A DNA stretch of 64,000 nt from Flammeovirgaceae bacterium SG7u.111 (GCA_034044135.1 CP139021.1:3611635-3675634), one strand, 5' to 3'; shown: positions 17,246 through 26,808, counted from the first letter of the stretch. The notes: generated by a model from the letters alone, not told the origin. Program-made: numbers and translations.

Positions 17246-18442
17246 CTATTCCTCATCATTCACTTGGAAATAAATCTTAAGCTGGTTGCTCATGATTTTG
17301 GTAAAGCCTTTGACGTCTTCACCCGACCAAGCTTTGTTCATTTCTCCGTAGCTGCCAAACTTAGCTGACATTAGGTCGTACTCCGAAGTCACACCCAACA
17401 CATTGAATTGGTAAGGTTTCAACTCTACATTCACCGTACCCGTTACATTCCCTTGGGTTTCTTCCAAAAAAGATTCTATGTTCCTCATTACCGGGTCGAG
17501 GTATTGCCCTTCGTGCAGCATCATGCCGTACCAGTTTGCCATTTGCTCTTTCCAATACTGCTGCCATTTGGTTTGCACATGCTTTTCTAGCAAGTGATGA
17601 GCTTTTATCAAAATCAAAGGAGCAGCAGCTTCAAAACCAACCCTGCCTTTAATTCCAATAATAGTGTCACCCACGTGCACGTCTCTGCCTACGGCAAAAG
17701 CGCCCGCCAACTCTTCTACTTTATTTATTACTTCTAGGGGCGAACTCAGCCTCTCGCCGTTCACACCTACGGGTTCCCCTTTCTCGAAGTCAATACTAAT
17801 AGTTTCTGGCTCAGTTTTTTTCAATTGGGTTGGGTACGCATCCTCGGGCAAAACACCATCTGAACTCAAGGTTTCAGCACCGCCTACACTTGTTCCCCAC
17901 AAACCTTTGTTGATGGAATACTTTGCCTTTGCCCAATCTTGATCTACCCCTTTGGAAGCCAAATACGCTACTTCCGCTTCACGCGAAAGCTGTTGATCCC
18001 TGATAGGTGTCAAAATCCCTATTTCGGGTGCCATTATTTGAAATACCAAATCGAAACGAACCTGATCGTTACCTGCACCCGTACTGCCATGGGCAATATA
18101 TTTTGCTCCAATTTTCTTAGCATAGGTAGCAATCGCCATCGCTTGGAATACCCTTTCGGCACTCACGCTTAGCGGATATGTATTGTTTTTAAGTACATTA
18201 CCAAAAATCAAGTATTTCACGCATTTGTCATAATACTCTTGAGTTTTGTCGAGAGCGACATGCGAGGCGCAACCCAAGTTTTTCGCCCTTGATTCTATTT
18301 CAACTATTTCCTCCGCCGAAAAACCACCTGTGTTCACAATTGCCGAGTGAACTTCCAAGCCTTTTTCTTCGCCAAGGTATTTTACACAATATGAGGTATC
18401 TAAACCACCACTAAACGCCAATACAACTTTATCTTTTCCCAT
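17246..18442 (-). CDS. argG: Argininosuccinate synthase
   Basis: It joins citrulline and aspartate with ATP. The 398 residues start with VVLAFSGGLDTSYCVKYLGE, where SGGLDTS is the pyrophosphatase P-loop, and contain STGAGNDQVRFDL and KGLWGTSVGGAETL. Length matches the common short form. Since the pathway here uses acyl-citrulline, an acylcitrulline deacylase must act before this step, and none is encoded in the cluster. It lies 83 bases downstream of the GNAT gene and about 150 bases upstream of argC. Confidence 0.96.
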   Translation of the reverse strand: MGKDKVVLAFSGGLDTSYCVKYLGEEKGLEVHSAIVNTGGFSAEEIVEIESRAKNLGCASHVALDKTQEYYDKCVKYLIFGNVLKNNTYPLSVSAERVFQAMAIATYAKKIGAKYIAHGSTGAGNDQVRFDLVFQIMAPEIGILTPIRDQQLSREAEVAYLASKGVDQDWAKAKYSINKGLWGTSVGGAETLSSDGVLPEDAYPTQLKKTEPETISIDFEKGEPVGVNGERLSSPLEVINKVEELAGAFAVGRDVHVGDTIIGIKGRVGFEAAAPLILIKAHHLLEKHVQTKWQQYWKEQMANWYGMMLHEGQYLDPVMRNIESFLEETQGNVTGTVNVELKPYQFNVLGVTSEYDLMSAKFGSYGEMNKAWSGEDVKGFTKIMSNQLKIYFQVNDEE

Positions 18443-18525
18443 ATTCCTAACTATAAAAAATCAACATAAGCCCCAAGGAGGCATTCAACATATTTATCAT
18501 TAAATCAATTAATTTATACGATGTG

Positions 18526-19182
18526 TTAAGCCCTTTGCTTTTTTGGAAAATACTGAATCATTAGCATTTTAGGCTTTTTCAAAAATTCAGAAAATCGTTG
18601 CCAACGCTCCCTCAAATTCGGTTTCCCTTGTTTTGCAGCATTAGTTTTTTCCTCAACCTTCGGGTCATAGACCATACCTGTACACAAGCAATGGGTACGC
18701 TCAGTCCTTGTAAGGATATCGAAATTCTTACAGCTTTGGCAGCCTTTCCAGAAAGCTTCATCTTCCGTAAGCTCCGAGAAAGTCACAGGTTTGTAGCCCA
18801 ACTCGGAGTTGATTTTCATCACCGCCAAACTGGTAGTTATGCCGAAGATTTTTGAATCGGGGAATTTTTTCCTAGAAAGCTCAAATGCTTTCCTTTTAAT
18901 TTGTTTTGCTAAGCCGCTGTTCCTGAATTCAGGCAGTACAATGAGCCCAGAGTTGGCTACATATTTACCATGCCCCCACGTCTCTATATAGCAAAACCCT
19001 GCTAAATTTTCTCCATATAGAGCGATAACAGCTTTGCCTTCACTAATTTTCATTTGAATGTATTCAGGAGATCTTTTGGCTATGCCCGTGCCCCTTGCCT
19101 GAGCCGCTTCGGCCATGGCATTTACTATTTTTTCGGCATAATCAAGATGCTGCTCAGCAGCTATATGAATTTGATAGTTCAT
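18526..19182 (-). CDS. GNAT acetyltransferase, likely N-acylglutamate synthase of the arg operon
   Basis: As first gene of the arg operon it probably supplies N-acylglutamate, the entry step, for which no other candidate is visible. The frame opens at 19296, but the upstream part is hydrophobic and unlike the family; the ATG at 19182 (MNYQIHIAAEQHLDYAEKI) is preferred, giving 218 residues. The GNAT core is at about residues 50-125, with VANSGLIVLPEFRNSGLAKQ as the acetyl-CoA loop. Unusual for a plain GNAT, the C-terminal part carries GCQSCKNFD and THCLCTG, four cysteines that may bind metal. Function is inferred from context. Confidence 0.8.
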   Translation of the reverse strand: MNYQIHIAAEQHLDYAEKIVNAMAEAAQARGTGIAKRSPEYIQMKISEGKAVIALYGENLAGFCYIETWGHGKYVANSGLIVLPEFRNSGLAKQIKRKAFELSRKKFPDSKIFGITTSLAVMKINSELGYKPVTFSELTEDEAFWKGCQSCKNFDILTRTERTHCLCTGMVYDPKVEEKTNAAKQGKPNLRERWQRFSEFLKKPKMLMIQYFPKKQRA

Positions 19183-19757
19183 TTCGGTAAAGTGATTAGA
19201 ATAAAATAAAGGTGAATTTAAAGACCAAACAGGCAGGTGCAGTGTAAAACTATACACGTTGATTGTTAAAATGATATAAAAAGGAATAACAGGCACCTAT
19301 GGAGGGTGTTAACTAGCGCCTGAGGGGTTTGATCACATTTGCCCTACCCATCAGCATGAAAAGAAAATTTCTTGGGTATGCTATCATTGTTGTCTTAACT
19401 AAAAATCCTTTTTTTCAATCGAGGACAAATTTACTTCTTTTTTAAAAAATCCAATACATCTGCCAAAAAAATATAGCGCATGCTCGTTTTATTTATAAAA
19501 TCCATAAAGATTAAAGGGAAATATTGAACAGACCATCACGCTGTACTGTAGAAAGCTCCAATAGATCAAAAAAAACAGTGCTTTATGAGTATTTGGAGTT
19601 GAAATACCTAATACCTAATTTACATCCTTGATATAATCTTTTTTAATCTAAGAAAAAGCCTACTTTAAAGGCGTTATGTTTTCATTTGCAGAAAAGTTGC
19701 TTGAGTGGCATGATAGATTTTAGCATTACATTTACATTTGATTGTCAGATAGTATAG
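19183..19757. other. Divergent regulatory region: arg operon and sensor kinase
   Basis: No gene is apparent in these 575 bases. The minus strand has a promoter-like pair (19426-19454) that would give a leader of about 235 bases before the GNAT gene. Inside that leader, minus-strand CAGGCGC (19322-19316) can pair with GTGCCTG (19296-19290), followed by TTATTCCTTTTT, an attenuator-like arrangement. On the plus strand TACATTTG at 19733-19740 is a -7 box just before the sensor-kinase start. I could not find a convincing arginine-repressor palindrome. Confidence 0.4.
19426..19454 (-). promoter_or_regulatory. Candidate promoter of the arg operon
   Basis: Read on the minus strand: TTG (19454-19452), an 18-base spacer, then TAAATTTG (19433-19426), which fits the Bacteroidota consensus TTTG-N19-20-TAnnTTTG except for the spacer being one base short. 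Transcription would start near 19419. Confidence 0.35.
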
Positions 19758-22700
19758 ATGAGGGTACTACACAACAAACTTGTATTAATGGACTCTATTT
19801 GGAGGTATTTTTTATTGATACCACTCACATTTTTTTTATTGCCATCACCAACAAAAGCCCAAATTGTTGGCTTAGACCCTAATATTTCAATTAGCCAGTA
19901 TAACTTCACCAAATGGGAAAGTTCTGACGGTCTTCCTACAAATGGTGTAAATGGTATAGCACAGTCTAACAATGGCTATATATGGTTGGCCACGTTCAAT
20001 GGCCTTGCCCGGTTTGATGGGAATGCTTTTGAGGTTTACAACCAACGTAATTTCCCCGAAATCTCCATTAGCACTTTCAGAAGTGTATACCAAGACCCAC
20101 AGCAAAATATGCTATGGGTTACTTCACATGGCAATGGGCTCATTACTATTCAAGGGACAAAAATCCTTCGTAGATATGGACTTCCAGAAGGGTTGCCCAG
20201 TGATGTCACCCACTCAGTCTTCAGGGATTCGAAAGGTGTGTTGTGGGCTGGTACCGCTAACGGCCTTGCCTATTTGGATGGTGACAAGTTTAAACCTTGG
20301 CACGGACCAAAAGAACTGGAAAACACCACAGTAACAGATATTATAGAAGATGTAGAGCAAGATCTTCTTTACCTTGCCACAAGCACCAATGGTATTTATG
20401 TTATAAAAGACGAAAAGTTGTTCGCCCACCATAACGACAACCTATCTGATCTTAATGTCGCCTCGCTTGCGCTAGATCCCAAGGGCAACCTCTGGGTAGG
20501 CAGCTATCATGGTTTAGATATTATCCACAGAAGCAACAAGAAAAATATAAACAACTCGTCGACAAATCTATTGGAGAATACCTTTATTAGAAAAGTCTTT
20601 TTTGATAAACACGGTTCGGCATGGATAGGCTCAACCAATGGCTTATATAGGTTTGTAGATGAACGGATAGAATACTTTGACAACAAAGAACAGCTTTCTG
20701 ACCACGAAGTCACTAATATCACCCAAGACTCTGAAGGCAACTTATGGGTTTGTACCTATCGCGCAGGGCTTTATAAACTCACCCAAGGAAAGATTCTTAC
20801 CTATTCAACAGATGAAGGACTCTTGGGCGATGTGGTTTACGGTGTAACCGAAACGGCAGACAACAAGCTTTTAATTGCCACAAAAAAGGGATTGACTATC
20901 TATTCTGATTCTTTATTTGACCCTTTTACGCTTAATGGAAAAGAATTTAATGAAGCAGTAAGATCAGTCATTGAATCTAGAGACCGGAAATATTACCTCG
21001 GAACATCCAATGGTCTATATGTGGTAGACTCAACGGGGGACTACTCCTATTATAATACAGAAAATGGGCTGTCTGACAATTACATCCGCCCCTTATTAGA
21101 AGACCACCTTGGGAATATCTGGATAGGAACTACCTATGGCATATCCATTTTGGATACTACAGGAAACTTTAAGTATGTAGGCAGAGAAGATGGGCTTAGC
21201 AACGAGTTTATACTTTCTCTTTTTGAAGATTCGCAACATCGAGTGTGGATAAGCACAAGAAGTGGGTTGAACATTTATGAAAACGGTGAGATACGAGAAG
21301 TACAACCTAAAGGGGGGACACTATATGGCTCATTCTTTTTAGCCTACGAAGATAAGGAACAGACTGTATGGATTGGTGCAAGCCAAGGGCTGATGCGGTA
21401 CAAGGACGATGAATTAAAATTCATTTCGGTAAAAGATGGCTTGCCTTTCAATTTAGCATTTCAAGTATTGGAAGATAGCAGAAAGGAAATGTGGTTCACT
21501 ACAAACGAGGGTATCTATAAGTTGAAAAAGAGAGATATAAATAATCGCTTTGACAACCCTAGTTCTGAGGGGTTAAAGTATCGCTTTTACAACAAAGAAG
21601 ACGGAATGAAAAGCGAAAGCTGTACAGCTAACGCAAAAGCAATCGTAAGGAAAAACGGGACTTTCGTTGTCCCAACCTTCCGGGGGATCGCTACTTTCAA
21701 CCCTGATTCTATTCAAAAAAGTAGCATTTCACCTGTTGTAATGATCAAAAATGTCACAGTAGATGGCAATGTTGTGGAAATAAAAGATGGCAAATGTATC
21801 ATTCCACCAGAAGGTAAAAGAGTAGTTATCAATTATACGGGATTGACCTTTGCCACGCCCGGCGATGTGCTTTTTCGATACATGCTGACTGACTTAGATG
21901 AAGGGTTTCAAGCTGCTGGAAACACTCATGAAGCTTCTTACATGAACCTTTCACCAGGCTCATACGATTTCTGGGTTTTATCCACCAATGAAGACGGTAC
22001 TGGAACAAACAAAGGAGATTCTGTCACTTTGGTAAAACTCCCATTTTTTTACCAAACGGTCACTTTCAAGATTCTAGCCGCTGCAATTTTCGCCACAGCA
22101 TTTTTTCTTATCATTTACATACGGCTAAAAGGGGTTAAAAAATCTGAAGAAGAGCTAAAACGAAAAGTAGACGAAAAAACAAAAGAGCTTCAAGAACAAA
22201 AAAGAGAGATTTTAGCCCAAAGGGAAAGCATAGAAAAACAGAACAAACAACTTGAGTCTAAAAACGAAGAACTCATAGAACTTAATAAAGAAAAAAACCA
22301 CCTCATAAGTGTGGTTGCGCATGATCTGAAAAGCCCTTTAAACCAAATCAACGGCCTTATAAGTGTCATGAGACTTGATGAGGAGTCACTTTCAAATGAC
22401 CATACCAAGTACATGGATATGATCTCTGCTTCGGCAAAAAGACTCAATAATATGATCTCTAAGATATTGGATGTAAACTCTATTGAGTCGAAAAAAGCTA
22501 ATTTCAAATTTTCAGTTGTAGATGCTTATGAAGTGGCTAAGGAAGCTATAGAGCCCTATGTAGAGCCAGCCAAAACCAAGCAGATAACGATCATCTCTGA
22601 AAAGGAAAACAAAGGTGATCATTTCATCAATGTTGATCCCGCTATCTATGCTCAGGTAATTGACAACCTAGTATCTAACGGAATTAAATTCTCTCCTCCA

Positions 22701-22991
22701 AAAAGGAGCGTGTATATCAATATTTATGATAATGAGGAAGAAGAAGTTGTTTTTTCTGTAAAAGACGAAGGCCCTGGAATCAATAAAGAAGATCAGAAAA
22801 AACTTTTTGGCAAGTACCAAAAGCTCAGCGCCCGACCAACTGGGGGAGAAAGTTCTACAGGTTTAGGTCTTTCTATCGTAAAGATGTTCGTGGAAAACAT
22901 GGGTGGTAGAGTTTGGTGTGAAAGCGAAGGAAATAAAGGCGCAAATTTCTTTGTCGCATTTAAAAAAGCTGAAGTACAAAGCAATTCCTAA
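19758..22991 (+). CDS. Two-component propeller sensor histidine kinase
   Basis: The protein has 1077 residues. A signal peptide (to about residue 35, ending in PTKAQ) leads to a periplasmic sensor of Reg_prop beta-propeller repeats (to about 640; repeated pattern 'D..GNLWVGT.NGL'), then a Y_Y_Y domain (about 690-750) and one membrane helix (about 770-792). A coiled coil precedes HisKA with phospho-acceptor His855 in VVAHDLKSPLNQ, and HATPase_c with DNLVSNGIKFSP, DEGPGI and STGLGLSIVKM. Unlike hybrid HTCS regulators it has no receiver or AraC domain, so a separate response regulator is needed and none is adjacent. M12 is an alternative start. Confidence 0.92.
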   Translation: MRVLHNKLVLMDSIWRYFLLIPLTFFLLPSPTKAQIVGLDPNISISQYNFTKWESSDGLPTNGVNGIAQSNNGYIWLATFNGLARFDGNAFEVYNQRNFPEISISTFRSVYQDPQQNMLWVTSHGNGLITIQGTKILRRYGLPEGLPSDVTHSVFRDSKGVLWAGTANGLAYLDGDKFKPWHGPKELENTTVTDIIEDVEQDLLYLATSTNGIYVIKDEKLFAHHNDNLSDLNVASLALDPKGNLWVGSYHGLDIIHRSNKKNINNSSTNLLENTFIRKVFFDKHGSAWIGSTNGLYRFVDERIEYFDNKEQLSDHEVTNITQDSEGNLWVCTYRAGLYKLTQGKILTYSTDEGLLGDVVYGVTETADNKLLIATKKGLTIYSDSLFDPFTLNGKEFNEAVRSVIESRDRKYYLGTSNGLYVVDSTGDYSYYNTENGLSDNYIRPLLEDHLGNIWIGTTYGISILDTTGNFKYVGREDGLSNEFILSLFEDSQHRVWISTRSGLNIYENGEIREVQPKGGTLYGSFFLAYEDKEQTVWIGASQGLMRYKDDELKFISVKDGLPFNLAFQVLEDSRKEMWFTTNEGIYKLKKRDINNRFDNPSSEGLKYRFYNKEDGMKSESCTANAKAIVRKNGTFVVPTFRGIATFNPDSIQKSSISPVVMIKNVTVDGNVVEIKDGKCIIPPEGKRVVINYTGLTFATPGDVLFRYMLTDLDEGFQAAGNTHEASYMNLSPGSYDFWVLSTNEDGTGTNKGDSVTLVKLPFFYQTVTFKILAAAIFATAFFLIIYIRLKGVKKSEEELKRKVDEKTKELQEQKREILAQRESIEKQNKQLESKNEELIELNKEKNHLISVVAHDLKSPLNQINGLISVMRLDEESLSNDHTKYMDMISASAKRLNNMISKILDVNSIESKKANFKFSVVDAYEVAKEAIEPYVEPAKTKQITIISEKENKGDHFINVDPAIYAQVIDNLVSNGIKFSPPKRSVYINIYDNEEEEVVFSVKDEGPGINKEDQKKLFGKYQKLSARPTGGESSTGLGLSIVKMFVENMGGRVWCESEGNKGANFFVAFKKAEVQSNS

Positions 22992-23037
22992 CCATCTATT
23001 TAGCGCCTTCAAACAAAAGCACTAAAATCCTATTCGT

Positions 23038-24051
23038 TCATTTGATCACGCTTCTCACGAACTCAACCAAGTCAGTGTTGCCAATTTTTGCATCAATTCC
23101 TTCAGGCAGCTCTTTCACATACCAGTTCACCTCCCAAGAAGTACTGCCACCTACGGGAATAGTCCGATAGCTACTTTGCTCCTCTAGCTCTACATAATTA
23201 TTTTTTTGATCAACATAAATCTCAACTTCTCCCTGATGAGGAGAAAAGTCAGATGGGGTCACGTTTTCAAATTGCTTGATAAACACTAGTCCATTCCTGA
23301 CATAGGCACACCAACCTTCTGTACCATCGGCAATAATTTTAGGGCTGAAATAATTTCCCTCTGGCACACCTTCCCAAAAAACACCATCTATTGAAGAAAT
23401 ATCGTCAAAGTAAGGAGCTGGATTGGCTGTCAAATACCAAGTGTTTTCGTACTCTTCCCTTCCTAAAGAAGAATCAGGCATTGGCTCACCAATTGGGAAG
23501 AAAGCTACACCACCTTTAGGCAACCTAGTCACTTCCCAAAGCCCAAATTGCTGCTCTTTCTCACTTCTATTATACAGCTCGTAAAGAATTTCTATCCTAT
23601 CATTTTCCTTGCTGATTTTTAGCGTCTTACAAAATTGAATGGAAAGTGCTGTATCTATTTTACTAGTCAATTTAATTCCATCTCCTTCGGCTACAGCACT
23701 ATATACGCCCATGTCTAAATTATAAGGCGGAGGCCACATGCCCCACGCAAACTGTGGACTAGGCCACAAAACAGATCCGAAGGTCTGTGTTTCAGGCATT
23801 TCTATTTCCCTAGTACTAAGCACTTCTTTTCCTTCAAAAACTAAGGACGTCACCCTCCCTCCAAATTTTGGTTCGACCAACAACTCTATTCCATTTGCAA
23901 AAAGCAAAAAAGAGTCGTCTTCATTTTGTTTGATCTCTTCCATTTTCTTTTTAGGTTTCATCATGTTTTGGCGTTCCTTTCTGCTTTCCCCACAGCTGGA
24001 AAAAACATAGGCAGCCAACAAAACAAACAGGTAGTTTCTCATATTAAACAA
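23038..24051 (-). CDS. DUF4380 lipoprotein
   Basis: This 337-residue lipoprotein has its lipobox in VLLAAYVFSSCGES. The mature part fits DUF4380, a beta-sandwich resembling the aldose epimerase/galactose-mutarotase fold: IELLVEPKFGGRVTSLVFEG, SVLWPSPQFAWGMWPPP and LWEVTRLPKGG. Members are exported and presumed to bind or act on carbohydrate, but no activity is established to my knowledge. It converges on the sensor kinase, ending 46 bases from it. M4 (MRNYLFVLL) is an equally good start. Confidence 0.85.
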   Translation of the reverse strand: MFNMRNYLFVLLAAYVFSSCGESRKERQNMMKPKKKMEEIKQNEDDSFLLFANGIELLVEPKFGGRVTSLVFEGKEVLSTREIEMPETQTFGSVLWPSPQFAWGMWPPPYNLDMGVYSAVAEGDGIKLTSKIDTALSIQFCKTLKISKENDRIEILYELYNRSEKEQQFGLWEVTRLPKGGVAFFPIGEPMPDSSLGREEYENTWYLTANPAPYFDDISSIDGVFWEGVPEGNYFSPKIIADGTEGWCAYVRNGLVFIKQFENVTPSDFSPHQGEVEIYVDQKNNYVELEEQSSYRTIPVGGSTSWEVNWYVKELPEGIDAKIGNTDLVEFVRSVIK

Positions 24052-24142
24052 ACTTAACCATTACAGCTTTCTAAGCAAGAAAAGTTATCGCCTCTTTTGT
24101 TTTTTGGCTAACACAGGGACTTCCTTAAATCGTCACTAGTAA

Positions 24143-25552
24143 CTATTCACTTTGCTCTAACTTCTTTAAAAGCTCATCTCTTTCAGTTTCCAACGCTTCT
24201 GTTTTTTTCTCAAAAGCCAACTTCATTTCTTCAAGTTCTTGCTGCTTTCTTTGCATTGCCTCTTGGGTAGCTTGCAATTCTTCCATATTCTGGCGCATTT
24301 CCTCCTCCCTAGTCCTTAGCTCTTCAGCTTGCTGTTGGGTGTCTTCCAAAAGCATCTTGGTCTTTTCGTTTACCCTCGCATTCGAAACTACGCTGGCAAT
24401 TCCCTCCGCAACCTTTTCTACAAAAAGCAGCTTATACTCTTCCATTACATTAAAAGAAGCCAACTCGATCACGCCCACTACCCTCTCGTTGTAAATAAGA
24501 GGTACAATTATGATGTTCTTAGGTGTCGACTTACCCAAACCTGAAGTAATTTCCATATAATCTTCAGGTATTTCCGTCATGTAAATTGGTTCTTTCTCTA
24601 TAAAGCATTGCCCTACCAATCCTTCTCCAGGGAGAATTTCCTTCTGCAAATATTTTTTCCTCTCATATGCATAGCAAGTCTGGAGTTCAAGCACCTCACC
24701 ATCGCCATCTTTCCCATTACTAATAAACAAACCTCCTTGGTTTGCATCAAGGTATTTTACCAATTGCTTAATTACAACATCGCTCAGCTTGGCCAACTCC
24801 TCATTGTTGTTTCTTAATACTTCATTTATTTGAGATAGTCCAACCGACACCCATTGTTGTTTTTCTTCTTCCTTTTTATATTCTTCTTGCTTGCTTATAT
24901 ATTCTTTCAATTCCAATTCTGAATTGCTTAGTTCTACTTCCCGCTTTTTCATACTCTCGAACATCAGATCCTTTTCTTTGTTGAGTTTTGTTACCGCAAG
25001 CTGGAATAAAAACATCCCAATTGTAAGAGCACTCCCTCCTGAAACGAGCAGTATCATACTAAATAGCTGGGAGTATACCATTGTATAATCTGCCTCTATA
25101 TAAAAATAAGCTGCCAGCGGTTGGGCTACCGCCAAAGTGACAATACAATAGGTGACCGAAGCCGCCAACAACCATTTTTCTCTAAAAGAAAAAACCAGCC
25201 ATGGCATTACCCAAAAACCAATAGATGCAACTTGTAGATACGGATTGACCGAACCACCAGGAGCTACCGTGGTTATCTGAACCAAGAAAACTGCGGATGC
25301 TGGCATGATGCTCAACAAAAAACTTGAAAGCAAATCCCATCCTTTGCCATTCACCCAAATGGCAAACACTGAAAAAACTAACGTCCCCCAATAAATCCAG
25401 CTAATCTCGGGAAAATAAAACTGGCTAAAACCGATGTAAAATAATGTCATTGGGGTAAAGCAAATAATCATTAAATTAGTTAGTCTAACCCTCTCTTTCA
25501 CATGGCTAACAGTTGTATTATCAACCCCATAATTCAATAGCTTCTTCAGCAT
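24143..25552 (-). CDS. Membrane GAF-domain protein with coiled coils and no visible output domain
   Basis: The open frame begins at 25609; I take the ATG at 25552 (MLKKLLNYGVDN) because the extra 19 residues look non-conserved, giving 469 residues. Six or so membrane helices fill the first 200 residues. A coiled coil follows, then a GAF domain (about 240-400; ILPGEGLVGQCFIEKEPIY, VPLIYNERVVGVIELAS) and a second coiled coil (EELRTREEEMRQNMEELQATQ, shortened here to EEEMRQNMEELQATQ). No kinase, cyclase or methyl-accepting signature follows. It is probably a signal-transducing subunit needing a partner; the role is unknown. Confidence 0.8.
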   Translation of the reverse strand: MLKKLLNYGVDNTTVSHVKERVRLTNLMIICFTPMTLFYIGFSQFYFPEISWIYWGTLVFSVFAIWVNGKGWDLLSSFLLSIMPASAVFLVQITTVAPGGSVNPYLQVASIGFWVMPWLVFSFREKWLLAASVTYCIVTLAVAQPLAAYFYIEADYTMVYSQLFSMILLVSGGSALTIGMFLFQLAVTKLNKEKDLMFESMKKREVELSNSELELKEYISKQEEYKKEEEKQQWVSVGLSQINEVLRNNNEELAKLSDVVIKQLVKYLDANQGGLFISNGKDGDGEVLELQTCYAYERKKYLQKEILPGEGLVGQCFIEKEPIYMTEIPEDYMEITSGLGKSTPKNIIIVPLIYNERVVGVIELASFNVMEEYKLLFVEKVAEGIASVVSNARVNEKTKMLLEDTQQQAEELRTREEEMRQNMEELQATQEAMQRKQQELEEMKLAFEKKTEALETERDELLKKLEQSE

Positions 25553-25687
25553 TCCTAAAGTCAATTTTGTGATTAAATAGTGTTTTTTATCCAAACGCCA
25601 CATCCACATTCATGGTATTATTTCATATCAAATTCAACAAAAAAGACCATAAAACCTAAATAGGCAACTTTATTAAAAGGAAAAAGT

Positions 25688-25726
25688 AAAAAGGGTCAAA
25701 AACTACAGTAGCTTTTGACCCTTTTT
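25688..25726. terminator. Terminator with 14-bp perfect stem
   Basis: Arms 25688-25701 (AAAAAGGGTCAAAA) and 25713-25726 are exact reverse complements; the 11-base loop contains the small palindrome CTACAGTAG. A- and T-tracts flank it, so it can stop transcription from either side. It serves the minus-strand gene ending at 25764. Confidence 0.85.
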
Positions 25727-25763
25727 AAAATTGCATTTATTCAAGCTAACGTCTATTAACTTA

Positions 25764-26660
25764 TCATACATCGCAAATCTTAATTGAAGCTTTAAGAGAA
25801 TCAAGCGGTTTTTCACTTTTTGGAATAAATTCTTGTCCTACAAACCCTTTATAACCAGTTGCCAATATAGCTTTCATAATGGCCGGATAATACAACTCTT
25901 GGGTCTCATCTATCTCATTTCTGCCTGGCACACCTCCCGTGTGGTAATGCCCAAAGTACTGGTGGTTTTCTTGAATAGTGCGAATCACGTCTCCTTCCAT
26001 AATTTGCATATGATAGATATCATACAGCAATTTAAAGTTTTCAGAACCAAGCTTTTCACAAAGTTTTGCGCCCCAAGGAGTATTGTCGCACATCTGATCG
26101 GGATGGTTCACTTTGCTGTTCAACAATTCCATCTGGATGGTGATGCCATGTTTCTGAGCCAGCTTTACCACTGGGTCTAAGCCCCTCGCAGCATTTTCTA
26201 GCCCAACCTCGTTGCTCATTCCATCCCTATTCCCCGAAAAGCAAATTACATTTTTCAGACCAGCATCTGCCGCTTTGGGAATCACATGCTGGTAATCTTT
26301 CAAAAGCTTTCCATGGTACTCAGGATTGTTGAAACCCTTGGGTATCCCGTATGAACCACTGTTGGCCATCGCCACGGTCAGTCCATATTTTTGAGGAATA
26401 GCCCACTCCTCTTCGCCCAGCAACTCAACCGATTCGATGCCCATATCTTTGGCTGCTTCGCATAGCTCTTCCAAAGGGATTTTATTGTAGCACCACCTGC
26501 TTACCGAATGCTTGATATTCCCTTTCAATTTGAGCGAGGAATCATTCGCTGGATCATTGCTGGCAAAAGCAGCCGCTGGAGACAAAGCCACAGCTGCTCC
26601 GCTGGCGGCTATTCCCTTTAGGGCTTGCTTTCTCGTCATTTTTTTTGAAATCATTTTCAT
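25764..26660 (-). CDS. Tat-exported hydroxypyruvate isomerase-like TIM-barrel protein
   Basis: The 298 residues begin with an export signal of Tat-like type (MTRKQALKGIAASGAAVALSPAAAFA). The mature part is a xylose-isomerase-like TIM barrel close to hydroxypyruvate isomerase (Hyi): likely metal and active-site residues lie in IQMELLNSKVNHPDQM, LLYDIYHMQIMEGD, GHYHTGGVPGRNE and GFVGQEFIPK. Exported members of this group are common in sugar-degrading Bacteroidota and Planctomycetes, but their substrates are mostly unknown. It is monocistronic and divergent from the greA leader. Confidence 0.85.
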   Translation of the reverse strand: MKMISKKMTRKQALKGIAASGAAVALSPAAAFASNDPANDSSLKLKGNIKHSVSRWCYNKIPLEELCEAAKDMGIESVELLGEEEWAIPQKYGLTVAMANSGSYGIPKGFNNPEYHGKLLKDYQHVIPKAADAGLKNVICFSGNRDGMSNEVGLENAARGLDPVVKLAQKHGITIQMELLNSKVNHPDQMCDNTPWGAKLCEKLGSENFKLLYDIYHMQIMEGDVIRTIQENHQYFGHYHTGGVPGRNEIDETQELYYPAIMKAILATGYKGFVGQEFIPKSEKPLDSLKASIKICDV

Positions 26661-26715
26661 TTTATTTTAAAAAACAAGGTTTATTGCTCAAAAATCACGA
26701 TTACTTAACGTAATA

Positions 26716-26746
26716 TTTGGCGGTAGTCGATTTATTATTAGCTTTG
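26716..26746 (+). promoter_or_regulatory. Consensus Bacteroidota promoter
   Basis: TTTG at 26716-26719, exactly 19 bases, then TAGCTTTG at 26739-26746. This fits the consensus TTTG-N19-TAnnTTTG without mismatch. Transcription would start near 26753, reading toward greA. Confidence 0.6.
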
Positions 26747-26786
26747 CACACTTCGTTTTCTCACAAGCAACTATTAAAGAACTCAT

Positions 26787-26808
26787 GAGCCATTTATGGC
26801 TTTTTTTT
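26787..26808 (+). terminator. Weak terminator-like hairpin
   Basis: GAGCC and GGCTT (26787-26791 and 26798-26802) pair around ATTTAT and are followed by a run of eight T. The stem is short; it would end a transcript of about 55 bases from the upstream promoter. Confidence 0.35.
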
